A DNA stretch of 64,000 nt from NCBI RefSeq assembly GCF_048264025.1, contig NZ_JBLXDN010000001.1:372001-436000 (forward strand), given 5' to 3'. Shown here piece after piece: positions 40,777-51,492 of the stretch (position 1 is the first letter of the stretch; every line of letters begins with the position of its first letter). The DNA is from Nitrincola sp048264025. GTDB lineage: Bacteria > Pseudomonadota > Gammaproteobacteria > Pseudomonadales > Balneatricaceae. Below the pieces are notes generated by a model that was given only the letters and a program-made list of their open reading frames with translations, had not been told where the DNA came from and ran no database searches. A program made the translations under genes and the position numbers.

Positions 40777-42300
40777 ATGAAAGAACTGCGACTGATCCTG
40801 GGTGATCAATTAAATGCGGCACATAGCTGGTTTAAACACCAGGATGATCAAGTTGTTTACCTAATCGCTGAGTTAATTCAGGAAATCAACTATGTCATTC
40901 ATCATGTGCAGAAGGTCACCGGCTTCTTTGCCGCTATGCAGCAGTTTGCTCAAGCTTTGCAGCAAGCGGGTCATCAGGTTGACTACCTGACTCTGGATGA
41001 AACAGCCCAGTTCAAGGATCTACCCGACCTACTTGCCAATCGTATAGCCCTGCATAACATCACCCAGTTTAGTTATCAGGCACCCGATGAATACCGCCTG
41101 GATCAACAGCTTAGTCAGTTTGCTAAGTCGATAAGTATTCCAACTACAATGGCTGATACCGAACATTTTTTAACCTCACGTGATGCCTGGAATAGCATAC
41201 CGCACAGCCGGATGGAGTTTTTTTACCGACATTTACGTAAAATCCATAATGTTTTGATGGATAGTGACGGTAAGCCCCTGGGAGGCCGCTGGAACTTTGA
41301 CAGTGAAAACCGTAATCGTTTGCCTGACAACACCGACATACCGGAGCCTTTGCTATTCAGTGAAGATGTTTCTGTAATCTATGCACGACTGCAGCGCCAT
41401 CAGGTTAAAACACTGGGAAGCCTGGATCCGCATCATTTTATATGGCCGGTTAACCGACAACAGGCACGCCAGCTATTGCAGTATTTTTTACACCAGTGTT
41501 TACCGCACTTCGGTCAGTATCAGGATGCAATGACAGAGCGTGGCTGGAGCCTGTTTCACAGTCGACTGTCATTTTGTCTGAATACGAAAATGCTGCAGCC
41601 AATCGAAGTGATTCGTGCGGCTGAAAGTCACTGGCGTGCTCATCAGCAAGCTATCTCACTAGCGCAAATTGAAGGGTTTATTCGCCAGATACTGGGTTGG
41701 CGAGAATATGTACGCGCAGTGTATTGGGCACACATGCCTGATTACAGCAAACAAAACTATCTATCAGCCGATCGTGGTTTGCCAGATTTTTACTGGACAG
41801 GTCAAACCCGCATGCAGTGCATGGCCCATGCGATTACGCAATCACTAGAGCATGCCTATGCCCATCATATTCAACGCTTGATGGTCACTGGAAATTTCAC
41901 CCTGCTTGCCGGGATCCATCCCGATGAAGTTGATCACTGGTATCTGGGCATTTATATGGATGCTATAGAGTGGGTTGAACTGCCTAATACCCGAGGCATG
42001 AGTCTGTTTGCTGATGGCGGTCTGATTGCCAGTAAACCCTATGCCGCCTCAGGTAACTACCTGAATAAAATGAGCCATTACTGTAAAAACTGTCACTATG
42101 ATGTCAAACGTCGCTCAGGTGCAAACAGCTGTCCCTTCAATAGTCTTTATTGGCATTTTATTCATAGACATGCGGATAAATTTAGCGCTAATCCACGTAT
42201 GGCGATGGTGTATCGTAACTGGCAAAAATTTAGCAAAGAAGAACAGCAATCTATTCTAAGCACAGCTGAAACAAACCTGGAAAATATACAAAAACTCTAA
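40777..42300 (+). CDS. Iron-sulfur bacterial photolyase/cryptochrome (FeS-BCP)
   Basis: A 507-residue member of the photolyase superfamily. The four cysteines that hold the 4Fe-4S cluster in PhrB-type enzymes are at 348 (MQCMAHAI), 436 and 439 (CKNCHYD), and 452 (NSCPFNS), which match PhrB spacing closely. An N-terminal Rossmann domain (LRLILGDQLNAAHSWFK) and the FAD region (GRWNFDSENRNRLPDN, GFIRQILGWREYVRAVYW) follow. This group repairs (6-4) photoproducts and binds a lumazine-type antenna. It is a free-standing gene 2.7 kb before the putative oriC. Confidence 0.93.
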   Translation: MKELRLILGDQLNAAHSWFKHQDDQVVYLIAELIQEINYVIHHVQKVTGFFAAMQQFAQALQQAGHQVDYLTLDETAQFKDLPDLLANRIALHNITQFSYQAPDEYRLDQQLSQFAKSISIPTTMADTEHFLTSRDAWNSIPHSRMEFFYRHLRKIHNVLMDSDGKPLGGRWNFDSENRNRLPDNTDIPEPLLFSEDVSVIYARLQRHQVKTLGSLDPHHFIWPVNRQQARQLLQYFLHQCLPHFGQYQDAMTERGWSLFHSRLSFCLNTKMLQPIEVIRAAESHWRAHQQAISLAQIEGFIRQILGWREYVRAVYWAHMPDYSKQNYLSADRGLPDFYWTGQTRMQCMAHAITQSLEHAYAHHIQRLMVTGNFTLLAGIHPDEVDHWYLGIYMDAIEWVELPNTRGMSLFADGGLIASKPYAASGNYLNKMSHYCKNCHYDVKRRSGANSCPFNSLYWHFIHRHADKFSANPRMAMVYRNWQKFSKEEQQSILSTAETNLENIQKL

Positions 42301-42403
42301 TCATTCCAGTCGTGCAGCCTCAAAATTTGACCTATACTTTCGGCTTAGCTAATTGAATTTTTTGCCAACTTTTAACAACCCTAAATAGGGTCAAGGATGT
42401 GTC

Positions 42404-43732
42404 ATGAGTCATGTATTGCATCGCAGTTTGCTTCAAAATTATCCCACCGCAGTGAAGGGTGACGGGGTGTACATTATTGATGCTGACAATAAACGTTACA
42501 TCGATGCCTGTGGCGGTGCAGCTGTCTCTTGTCTGGGCCACAGTGATGCAAGTGTGATTGAAGCGATTAAACATCAGGTGGATTCTATCGCCTACGCGCA
42601 CAGCTCTTTCTTTACCACTGAGCCGATGGAACAGCTGGCTGATTTTCTGGCTGAACGAGCACCGGGTTCTCTCAATTCGGTGTATTTCGTTTCCGGCGGT
42701 TCAGAAGCGGTAGAGTCTGCGCTGAAACTGGCACGTCAGTATTTTGTAGAAAAAGGTGAGCCACAGCGCAAACACATCATCGCTCGACGTCAGAGTTACC
42801 ATGGCAACACCCTGGGCGCTCTGGCAACCGGTGGAAACCTTTGGCGGCGTCAACAATTTGAACCCCTGTTAATCAATATCCACCACCTGAGCCCATGTTA
42901 TGCCTACCGCGAACAACTGAGTGACGAAACTGAAACCGATTTTGTGCAGCGTCTGGCCAACGAACTGGAAGATAAGATCACTGAACTCGGTGGCGACAAT
43001 ATCATGGCCTTTATTGCCGAACCCGTTGTTGGTGCTACCCTGGGGGCCGTACCAGCGGTTGCCGATTACTTTAAGCGCATGCGCGAAATCTGCTCACGTC
43101 ACGGTATTTTACTGATTGCGGATGAAGTGATGTGCGGCATGGGTCGTACCGGGGCGCTATTTGCCAGTGCGCAGGAAGGGATTGAACCTGATCTTATCTG
43201 TATTGCTAAAGGCCTGGGTGCCGGTTATCAGCCTATCGGTGCCACACTGGTGAGTGAAGACATAATCGCTACACTGCGTAATGGCAGCGGATTTTTTCAG
43301 CATGGTCATACCTATATAGGCCATGCAACCGCCTGTGCCGCGGCCTTGGCAGTTCAGCAACGGATTGAATCAGATCATTTACTCGATAATGTAACCCTGA
43401 TGGGTGAAAAACTTCAGCAAGCCCTGATCCAGGCACTGGGTGATCACCCGCATGTTGGCGATATTCGTGGCCGCGGTCTGTTCCGTGGTATTGAACTGGT
43501 CAAGGATCGGGGAACCAAAGCCCCGTTTGATACGTCACTTAAATTGCATGCCAAAATAAAAGCTGCTGCCATGCAGCAGGGTCTGATGTGTTATCCCATG
43601 GGTGGAACCATCAACGGCAAAGATGGCGATCATATACTGCTGGCACCGCCATTCATTATTACCGAAGCGCATATCACTGAGATAGTCGATAAGCTAAGCC
43701 GATCTATAGATCAGGTATTCAATCAGGTTTAA
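42404..43732 (+). CDS. Class III aminotransferase family protein
   Basis: A 442-residue PLP enzyme with the usual class III motifs: VYFVSGGSEAVESALKLARQ YF, SYHGNTLGALATGGN, FIAEPVVGATLGAVP, ADEVMCGMGRTGALF (Asp240) and the PLP Lys269 in ICIAKGLGAGYQPIGATLV. It belongs to the aspartate aminotransferase-like group with no fixed substrate. It is separated by 9 bp from a carboxymuconolactone-decarboxylase-like gene, so the two likely form an operon. Confidence 0.88.
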   Translation: MSHVLHRSLLQNYPTAVKGDGVYIIDADNKRYIDACGGAAVSCLGHSDASVIEAIKHQVDSIAYAHSSFFTTEPMEQLADFLAERAPGSLNSVYFVSGGSEAVESALKLARQYFVEKGEPQRKHIIARRQSYHGNTLGALATGGNLWRRQQFEPLLINIHHLSPCYAYREQLSDETETDFVQRLANELEDKITELGGDNIMAFIAEPVVGATLGAVPAVADYFKRMREICSRHGILLIADEVMCGMGRTGALFASAQEGIEPDLICIAKGLGAGYQPIGATLVSEDIIATLRNGSGFFQHGHTYIGHATACAAALAVQQRIESDHLLDNVTLMGEKLQQALIQALGDHPHVGDIRGRGLFRGIELVKDRGTKAPFDTSLKLHAKIKAAAMQQGLMCYPMGGTINGKDGDHILLAPPFIITEAHITEIVDKLSRSIDQVFNQV

Positions 43733-43741
43733 GGAAAAACA

Positions 43742-44299
43742 ATGCAATCACGTTTGACAGAATTAACGTCCAAAAATACCACCTCCGAACAGCAACGCGT
43801 GCTAGACAATATTTTACAGGGGCCCAGGGGCAATCTGGATGGTCCATTTTTAGCTTGGGTACACAGCCCGGAATTGGCTGACCATGCCCAAAAGCTGGGT
43901 GCCTACTGCCGGTACCATACGCGTATTCCGTTAAGGCTAAGTGAATTGGCCATTTTGACAACCGCAGCCTGCTGGCAATCTCAGGCCGAATGGCAAATAC
44001 ACGAACCTATAGCCCATCAGGCCGGCATAAATAGTCAAGTCACTGAAGCGATACGCCTTGGGAAAGAGCCTGTGTTTGCTGATACAGAGGAAGCCTTGGT
44101 GTATCAGATCACCCGTACACTCTATAACACTAAACGTATTCCTGATTCACTCTATCAACAAGCAGTTTCCATGTTAGGAGAAGTGGCATTGGTGGATCTG
44201 ATCGGTATTCTGGGTTACTACAGCCTGGTAGCGATGACCCTAAATGTTTTCGAAGTGCGACGTGAAACCAATCAACCACTGCCCTTTTCTGAAAGCTGA
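43742..44299 (+). CDS. Carboxymuconolactone decarboxylase family protein
   Basis: A 185-residue protein. The CMD fold is seen in PFLAWVHSPELADHAQKLGA YCRYHTRIPLRLSELAILTT AACWQSQAEWQIHEPIAHQA. It lacks the CxxC pair of AhpD, having only a single Cys in this stretch, so peroxidase activity is doubtful. It is the second gene of an operon with the class III aminotransferase. Confidence 0.85.
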   Translation: MQSRLTELTSKNTTSEQQRVLDNILQGPRGNLDGPFLAWVHSPELADHAQKLGAYCRYHTRIPLRLSELAILTTAACWQSQAEWQIHEPIAHQAGINSQVTEAIRLGKEPVFADTEEALVYQITRTLYNTKRIPDSLYQQAVSMLGEVALVDLIGILGYYSLVAMTLNVFEVRRETNQPLPFSES

Positions 44300-44320
44300 T
44301 ATAAAGCTGATCAATCGTTA

Positions 44321-44360
44321 ACACTGGCACCCTGAATAATGCTATCGAGGGTGCCAGTGT
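44321..44360. terminator. Bidirectional hairpin between convergent genes
   Basis: ACACTGGCACCCT (44321-44333) and AGGGTGCCAGTGT (44348-44360) form a perfect 13-bp stem with a 14-nt loop. It lies between the CMD gene end (44299) and the minus-strand PCu(A)C-like gene end (44366). T-rich flanks are short, but symmetry and position support a shared terminator. Confidence 0.7.
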
Positions 44361-44365
44361 ATTAC

Positions 44366-44917
44366 TTAACGGATCAATGGATCCGTCATAACCCCTTCAT
44401 CCAAACCCTCTGAACGTCGTGGCGAACCACCTTGCTGCATCGGATCAGTGCGCAGATTTTCCAGCATCCGATCACCACTCACAGCCACCGAACGCACCTG
44501 AACCCGAACAGTCTGTGATTCACCGTCATCAAACAGCAAATTCATGCTGAAGCGACTACCGGCACGTAAGGTTTCATTAATGCCTTGCAGCAACAGATAC
44601 AAACCGGCGTTATCCATATTAACCGGTACACCGCTGGGTAAAACTACAGCACTGATATCAGTAACCTGACCAATAGCTCCAGTTACCATAATACTTTGAA
44701 TCAATACCTGATCAGCAACATCGGTAGTCGCTGATAACAACTGACGATCGTGATTGGATAAGTTAGTAATAGTCATATAAACCGGAGCTCGATCCAGTTC
44801 AGGAACAGCAAAATAAGGGCTCCAGACACTGTCCACATAAATTTTTTCAGCCATCACCTGTACAGAAAAGCACAGACTGGCCAGCAAAATGACCGAAAAA
44901 CGACAAATACCCACCAT
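44366..44917 (-). CDS. PCu(A)C-like (DUF461) periplasmic protein lacking copper ligands
   Basis: A 183-residue protein with a signal peptide (FSVILLASLCFSVQVMA) and the PCu(A)C barrel (APVYMTITNLSNHDRQLLSA, VADQVLIQSIMV, NAGLYLLLQGI). The family copper site H(M)x10Mx21HxM maps to residues 74, 85, 107 and 109. Here these are Gln74, Val85, Tyr107 and Leu109, so no ligand remains. It may be a structural relic or have another partner. It is preceded by the putative oriC. The N-terminal fold is well preserved, so the assignment is firm though function is likely changed. Confidence 0.75.
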   Translation of the reverse strand: MVGICRFSVILLASLCFSVQVMAEKIYVDSVWSPYFAVPELDRAPVYMTITNLSNHDRQLLSATTDVADQVLIQSIMVTGAIGQVTDISAVVLPSGVPVNMDNAGLYLLLQGINETLRAGSRFSMNLLFDDGESQTVRVQVRSVAVSGDRMLENLRTDPMQQGGSPRRSEGLDEGVMTDPLIR

Positions 44918-44972
44918 GCTACACTCCTCGTTAACTAGGAAATACCCTTACTAACTGTATAGTGTAACCTAG

Positions 44973-45390
44973 TTTTCCACTGACCCCAAAGCAATTTTAA
45001 TTCCTTGTTTTTAGTGTAAATGTGGATAAAAGCACAGGTTATTACTATTTTTACCACCAATAAGGCTGTAAAAAATACTTATCCACTTTTACCTGTGTGT
45101 AATATGTATAATTAACAGGTAACAACCTTGGCATAAAACTGTGAATAACTTCACCTGTGGGTAAGTAACACTTTTATTCACAGCTGCTCAACATCCGCAA
45201 CACACCCTAAACAGCCCTGAAGTAACAGAGTTAACCATAAATTAATTACATGAAAAATATACACTTTATATGCTTTTACACAGAAAGATGGTTAGCTTAC
45301 TATAAACACAACAATAAGCTTTTCTTCTTAAAAGACTTTATTTTATTAATATCAAAACACTTAATCACACTGGTTATTTTTTGACCATTC
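44973..45390. other. Putative chromosomal replication origin (oriC)
   Basis: Between the PCu(A)C-like gene and mnmG lie several DnaA-type 9-mers: TGTGGATAA at 45021, TGTGAATAA at 45140 and TTATTCACA at 45174 match the TTWTNCACA consensus. TTTTCCACT (44973), TTATCCACT (45079) and TGTGGGTAA (45156) are one base off. They are clustered within 210 bp. The next 150 bp (about 45230-45385) are very AT-rich, fit to serve as the unwinding element. The site is directly upstream of mnmG, the classical oriC neighbour in gammaproteobacteria. No gene is found in this 550-bp gap. Confidence 0.75.
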
Positions 45391-45473
45391 CTTATCGGCG
45401 TTCAGAAGGCTATACTTAGCGCCCTTGAAATAACCGCCTGTCAGTCAGGCTCAATTGTTAACGGTGATAACGA

Positions 45474-47371
<1,898 letters not shown>

Positions 47372-47375
<4 letters not shown>

Positions 47376-47995
47376 GTAATTATCGGCAGCAGCTGGATAG
47401 CTTACTGGCACAAATGGGCATAGTGATTAGCGATGCTCAGGCTGATCAGTTAATTGCCTATCTTGAATTGCTGATCAAGTGGAACAAGGCTTATAACCTG
47501 ACGGCTGTCAGGTCACCTGAGGCGATGATCAGCCGGCATCTGGCTGACAGTCTGAGCATCCTGGCGCACGTCAGTGGTGAGCGCATCATTGATGTTGGCA
47601 GCGGTCCAGGATTACCCGGTATTCCTCTGGCCATCTGTAAACCTGAATGCGATGTAACCACGATTGACAGCAACGGCAAGAAAACCCGTTTTCAGCAACA
47701 GGTTAAAACTGAACTGGGATTGGACAATCTGACGGTGGTTCAAGGTCGCGTCGAAGCTTATCAACCGGTACCGTTCGATGCGGTGATTTCCAGAGCTTTC
47801 GCGTCGTTGAATGATATGCTCGACTGGACCACACATCTTTGTGCTGACAAGGGTATTTTTCTTGCCATGAAAGGACTGTATCCTGAACAGGAAATCAGCA
47901 CACTTCGTGAAGGGTTTAGTTTGCAGTCTACCCATGTTTTAACTGTTCCGGGGTGCGATGCTGAACGACATCTGCTGATACTAGGGAGAGCTTGA
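47372..47995 (+). CDS. rsmG: 16S rRNA (guanine-527-N7) methyltransferase RsmG
   Basis: A 207-residue methyltransferase with the SAM motif IDVGSGPGLPGIPLAICKPE and the RsmG core AYNLTAVRSPEAMISRHLAD SLS and VISRAFASLNDMLDW. It methylates G527 in 16S rRNA. The start ATG overlaps the mnmG stop by 4 bp, indicating translational coupling. Confidence 0.97.
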
Positions 47996-47997
47996 CG

Positions 47998-48813
47998 GTG
48001 GCGAAGATTCTCACGATTACCAATCAAAAAGGTGGTGTCGGTAAAACCACAACCTGTGTAAACCTGGCGGCATCGCTGGCGGCTACCAAAAAACGGGTAT
48101 TGCTGATCGACCTGGACCCTCAGGGAAATGCGACCATGGGCAGTGGTGTCGACAAGCATGAACTTGAGGGTTCATCTTATGAACTGCTGATCGGTGATAT
48201 GACCGCTGAGCAGTGCATCGTCTCCGGACTGCCATGTGGTTTCGATATTATTGGTGCCAATGGGGATCTTACTGCCGCCGAAGTGGAATTGCTGCAACTG
48301 CCACGACGTGAATTTCGGCTGAAAATGGCGCTGATGCCACTGCATGAACGTTATGATTATATTTTACTGGATAATCCACCGTCGCTGAATCTGCTCACCG
48401 TCAATGCGCTGTCAGCCTCAGCAGGAGTATTGATTCCGATGCAGTGTGAATACTACGCGCTTGAAGGGATCAGCGCGTTGATCGGTACTATAGACAAAAT
48501 CCATAAACGCCTGAACCCGGAACTCAAGATTGAAGGAATATTGCGAACCATGTTCGACCCACGCATGAGTCTGACCAAGGATGTCTCTGTGCATCTGGTG
48601 GAGTACTTCGGCGACAAGGTTTATCGTACGGTGATTCCACGTAATGTACGTTTGGCTGAAGCGCCCAGTCATGGTTTGCCCGTTCTGCAATATGATAAAA
48701 GTTCACGTGGCGCCCTGGCCTACTTAGCCCTGGCCGGAGAGTTGATCCGACGTACTGAAGCTGAATTAAAACAATCGACAGCGCAACAACCTGAAACACA
48801 GGAAGCCGAATAA
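47998..48813 (+). CDS. parA: Chromosome partitioning ATPase ParA (Soj)
   Basis: About 271 residues from GTG 47998, which has AGGGAG 8 nt before. Deviant Walker A TNQKGGVGKTTTCVNLAASL A, then VLLIDLDPQGNATMGSGVD, DYILLDNPPSLNLLTVNAL, and the C-terminal VYRTVIPRNVRLAEAPSHGLP. It moves the ParB-DNA complex during origin segregation. It lies next to parB and close to the putative oriC. Its short N-terminus lacks the extra HTH of plasmid ParAs. Confidence 0.96.
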   Translation: MAKILTITNQKGGVGKTTTCVNLAASLAATKKRVLLIDLDPQGNATMGSGVDKHELEGSSYELLIGDMTAEQCIVSGLPCGFDIIGANGDLTAAEVELLQLPRREFRLKMALMPLHERYDYILLDNPPSLNLLTVNALSASAGVLIPMQCEYYALEGISALIGTIDKIHKRLNPELKIEGILRTMFDPRMSLTKDVSVHLVEYFGDKVYRTVIPRNVRLAEAPSHGLPVLQYDKSSRGALAYLALAGELIRRTEAELKQSTAQQPETQEAE

Positions 48814-49712
48814 TGGTGGTGAAAAAACGCGGTTTGGGAAGAGGCCTGGATGCCTTGTTATCCGGGATGTCGGAAGACCAGCAATCGCCTTTGCATGAGG
48901 CCGCAGAACCTCTGTCCTCTCGGGGCGAACTGCAGCATATGGATTTGAACCGGATTGAACGTGGTCGTTATCAACCGCGTCGGGATATGGAACCTCAGGC
49001 ACTGGAAGAACTGGCTCAATCGATTCGCACCCAAGGGGTAATGCAGCCGATTGTTGTGCGTCCTACGACCAATGGCAACTATGAAATCATCGCGGGTGAA
49101 CGCCGCTGGCGCGCTACACAAATGGCCGGGTTGAGTAGCATTCCTGTCATTATCCGTGATGTACCGGATGAAGCCGCCATTGCCATGGCGCTGATTGAGA
49201 ATATTCAGCGTGAAAATCTCAATCCGATTGAAGAAGCCATTGCGCTAAGTCGCTTACAGACCGAATTTGAACTGACGCAGCAACAAGTGGCCGATGCGGT
49301 GGGTAAATCCCGTTCTTCCATCGCTAACTTATTGCGTTTGATGAATTTGACTGATGAAGTCAAAAAAATGCTCGAGTACGGCGATCTGGAAATGGGACAT
49401 GCACGCGCCTTGTTGGGTCTGGAGGCTGATATACAGATAGATGCGGCCGGTCAGGTGGTCGCCAAAGCACTCTCTGTCAGAGAAACCGAGTTGCTGGTGA
49501 AAAAAATTCAATCGGGTGAAATACCGAAAAAGTCGATTCCACCAGTACAAAGTGAATCGTTAAAAGATATATCCAGCCAATTATCGCGTTTTTTTTCAGC
49601 ACCGGTGAAGGTCTCATCTACGGCGCAGGGAAAAGGAAAAATCAGCATTAGTTTCAACTCACAAGAGCAACTTGATGCTATTTTAACGCAACTGGATAAA
49701 TCGACTGATTAA
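48813..49712 (+). CDS. parB: Chromosome partitioning protein ParB (Spo0J)
   Basis: A 299-residue protein. The N-terminal KKRGLGRGLDALLSG is typical, followed by IERGRYQPRRDMEPQALEEL and the CTP-binding/ParB core GNYEIIAGERRWRATQMAGL, a helix-turn-helix (LTQQQVADAVGKSRSSIANL LRLM), and a C-terminal dimerisation region. It binds parS and loads condensin. Its ATG overlaps the parA stop by one base. No parS-like CACGTG palindrome was seen in the window. Confidence 0.96.
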   Translation: MVVKKRGLGRGLDALLSGMSEDQQSPLHEAAEPLSSRGELQHMDLNRIERGRYQPRRDMEPQALEELAQSIRTQGVMQPIVVRPTTNGNYEIIAGERRWRATQMAGLSSIPVIIRDVPDEAAIAMALIENIQRENLNPIEEAIALSRLQTEFELTQQQVADAVGKSRSSIANLLRLMNLTDEVKKMLEYGDLEMGHARALLGLEADIQIDAAGQVVAKALSVRETELLVKKIQSGEIPKKSIPPVQSESLKDISSQLSRFFSAPVKVSSTAQGKGKISISFNSQEQLDAILTQLDKSTD

Positions 49713-49767
49713 AGTTTGTACAACTGTCGTTTAGTAATACCTTAGTAACAGACAAGCGCTATATCTG

Positions 49768-49796
49768 TTGAGTCATAAGGCTTAAACCCCTATAAT
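49768..49796 (+). promoter_or_regulatory. Sigma-70 promoter of the atp operon
   Basis: TTGAGT (49768-49773) and TATAAT (49791-49796) are separated by exactly 17 bp, 34 bp before the atpI ATG at 49831. This is a good consensus promoter in the parB-atpI gap and the probable main start of the ATP synthase operon. Confidence 0.7.
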
Positions 49797-49830
49797 CTTC
49801 GCACTTAACATCAGGCTGTAGTGGGATAGG

Positions 49831-50280
49831 ATGAGCCCGGATCAGGAGAAACGATTAGAATCTGCTGGTTTAGCAAGTGGTTCAGGCAGAGATAAGCAAC
49901 GTAAACGCTTTGCTGCTGTTTGCTTCAGGGTGTTATTACTGCAACTGGCACTAACGAGCGTGCTAGCCTTAGCGCTGATGTTTAAAGATTTTGTGACAGC
50001 CTATTCGGCCTTTATTGGGGGGCTTCTGTACCTTCTCCCAACAGGCTGGTTTTCACTCAGAGTACTGATAAAAAACAAAGCGCGATCGCCACGGGAAATA
50101 CTGGCCAACATTTATATGAGTGAAACCGGAAAGGTTTTATTGGCCGTGGCACTGTTTAGCCTGGTATTTATGCTGATTGAGCCGCTGAATGCCGCTGCGC
50201 TGTTTGTAACTTATATCCTGTTGCAGGTCACCGGTTGGTACCTGCAACTGAAACTGAATCATCGATTTCTGAAACTTTGA
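49831..50280 (+). CDS. atpI: ATP synthase accessory protein AtpI
   Basis: A 149-residue membrane protein with four hydrophobic stretches (VLLLQLALTSVLALALMF, AYSAFIGGLLYLLPTGWFSL, VLLAVALFSLVFMLIEPL, ALFVTYILLQVTGWYLQL). It fits AtpI by position as the first gene of the atp operon and by fold. It helps c-ring assembly. A potential Mg2+ role is reported for the family. Poorly conserved outside the membrane helices. Confidence 0.88.
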   Translation: MSPDQEKRLESAGLASGSGRDKQRKRFAAVCFRVLLLQLALTSVLALALMFKDFVTAYSAFIGGLLYLLPTGWFSLRVLIKNKARSPREILANIYMSETGKVLLAVALFSLVFMLIEPLNAAALFVTYILLQVTGWYLQLKLNHRFLKL

Positions 50281-50296
50281 CTGAGAGAAGCTGAGA

Positions 50297-51121
50297 ATGG
50301 CAAGCGAAAACCCTACATCCTCAGAATACATATCCCATCACCTGAGTAATCTGACTTTTGGTAATCACCCCGTGGAAGGCTGGGGTTTTGCTGGTGGTCA
50401 GAAAGCTGCAGAAATGGGATTCTGGGCGATCCACGTCGATACCATGTTTTTTTCGATTCTAACCGGGGTGTTCTTCATCTGGTTGTTCAAAAAAGTGGCT
50501 GATACCGCTGTAAGCGGAGTACCTGGCAATCTGCAAAACTTCATTGAAGTGGTTGTGGAGTTTGTTCAGGATAACGTCAAGAGTATTTTCCATCACAATA
50601 ATCCGACTATAGCGCCTCTGGCTCTAACGGTGTTTGTATGGATATTCCTGATGAACGCCTTGAAGCTGATTCCGGTCGACTTCATTCCTTACATTGCCAG
50701 TGAAATGGGCCTGCCCTACTGGAAAATTGTACCGACAACCGATATCAACGCCACGCTGGGTATGAGTTTCAGCGTATTTTTCCTGATTATCTACTACAGT
50801 ATCAAGGTTAAGGGCGTTAAAGGATTTGCTGCGGAACTGTCTTTACAGCCGCTGGGTAAGTATTTCATCCCGTTCAACCTGTTCCTGGAACTGGTTAACC
50901 TTGTAGCCAAGCCTGTTTCACTGGGTCTGCGTCTGTTCGGTAACATGTATGCGGGTGAAATCATCTTTATCCTGATTGCGCTGTTGCCTTTCTGGATTCA
51001 GTGGGTGCTTTCAGTACCCTGGGCGATTTTCCATATTCTGGTTATCGTTCTACAGGCGTTTATCTTCATGGTGCTGACAATCGTTTACATGGCGATGGCA
51101 CATGATGAACATGAGCACTGA
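50297..51121 (+). CDS. atpB: F0F1 ATP synthase subunit a
   Basis: A 274-residue subunit a with the conserved proton-channel helix PVSLGLRLFGNMYAGEIIFI holding the essential Arg, and EMGFWAIHVDTMFFSILTGV near the start. It forms the stator half-channels with the c-ring. It begins 16 bp after atpI. Confidence 0.96.
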   Translation: MASENPTSSEYISHHLSNLTFGNHPVEGWGFAGGQKAAEMGFWAIHVDTMFFSILTGVFFIWLFKKVADTAVSGVPGNLQNFIEVVVEFVQDNVKSIFHHNNPTIAPLALTVFVWIFLMNALKLIPVDFIPYIASEMGLPYWKIVPTTDINATLGMSFSVFFLIIYYSIKVKGVKGFAAELSLQPLGKYFIPFNLFLELVNLVAKPVSLGLRLFGNMYAGEIIFILIALLPFWIQWVLSVPWAIFHILVIVLQAFIFMVLTIVYMAMAHDEHEH

Positions 51122-51192
51122 TTAAGGTCAGTGCTGTTAACTAAAAACGATTTCAATTCACTTTAACCTTAAAAAAATGTTGGAGAAAAAAA

Positions 51193-51417
51193 ATGGCTGA
51201 ACTGCTGTTTATCGCTGTTGCTCTGCTTCTGGGTCTGTCTGCACTGGCTGGTGCTATAGGCGTAAGTTTGCTGGGTGGTAAGTTTCTTGAAGGTGCTGCA
51301 CGTCAGCCTGAGCTGGTTCCACTGCTTCGCAGCCAGTTCTTCATCGTCGTCGGTCTGGTTGACGCGGTTCCGATGATCGGTGTTGGTATGGCACTGTACA
51401 TGCTTTTCGCAGGTTGA
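51193..51417 (+). CDS. atpE: F0F1 ATP synthase subunit c
   Basis: A 74-residue hairpin of two helices (LLLGLSALAGAIGVSLLGGK and FIVVGLVDAVPMIGVGMALY) joined by the polar ARQPEL loop. The ion-binding Asp lies in GLVDAVPMI. The sequence closely follows E. coli c, so proton rather than sodium coupling is expected. Confidence 0.96.
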   Translation: MAELLFIAVALLLGLSALAGAIGVSLLGGKFLEGAARQPELVPLLRSQFFIVVGLVDAVPMIGVGMALYMLFAG

Positions 51418-51492
51418 TAACCGGTAATTATACCTTTGGGGCTGACCCTGGCAGGGTCTTAACCATTCAAATCAACCGCGAGGGGTAATGGC

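Noticed and set aside
45285..45473. Promoter for mnmG in the TTGACC...TATACT stretch
   Set aside because: The two boxes are about 24 bp apart, too far for a normal sigma-70 promoter.
47998..49712. parS site for ParB near parAB
   Set aside because: No TGTTTCACGTGAAACA-like palindrome was found. CACGTG strings at about 48702, 55114 and 59103 lack the flanking matches.
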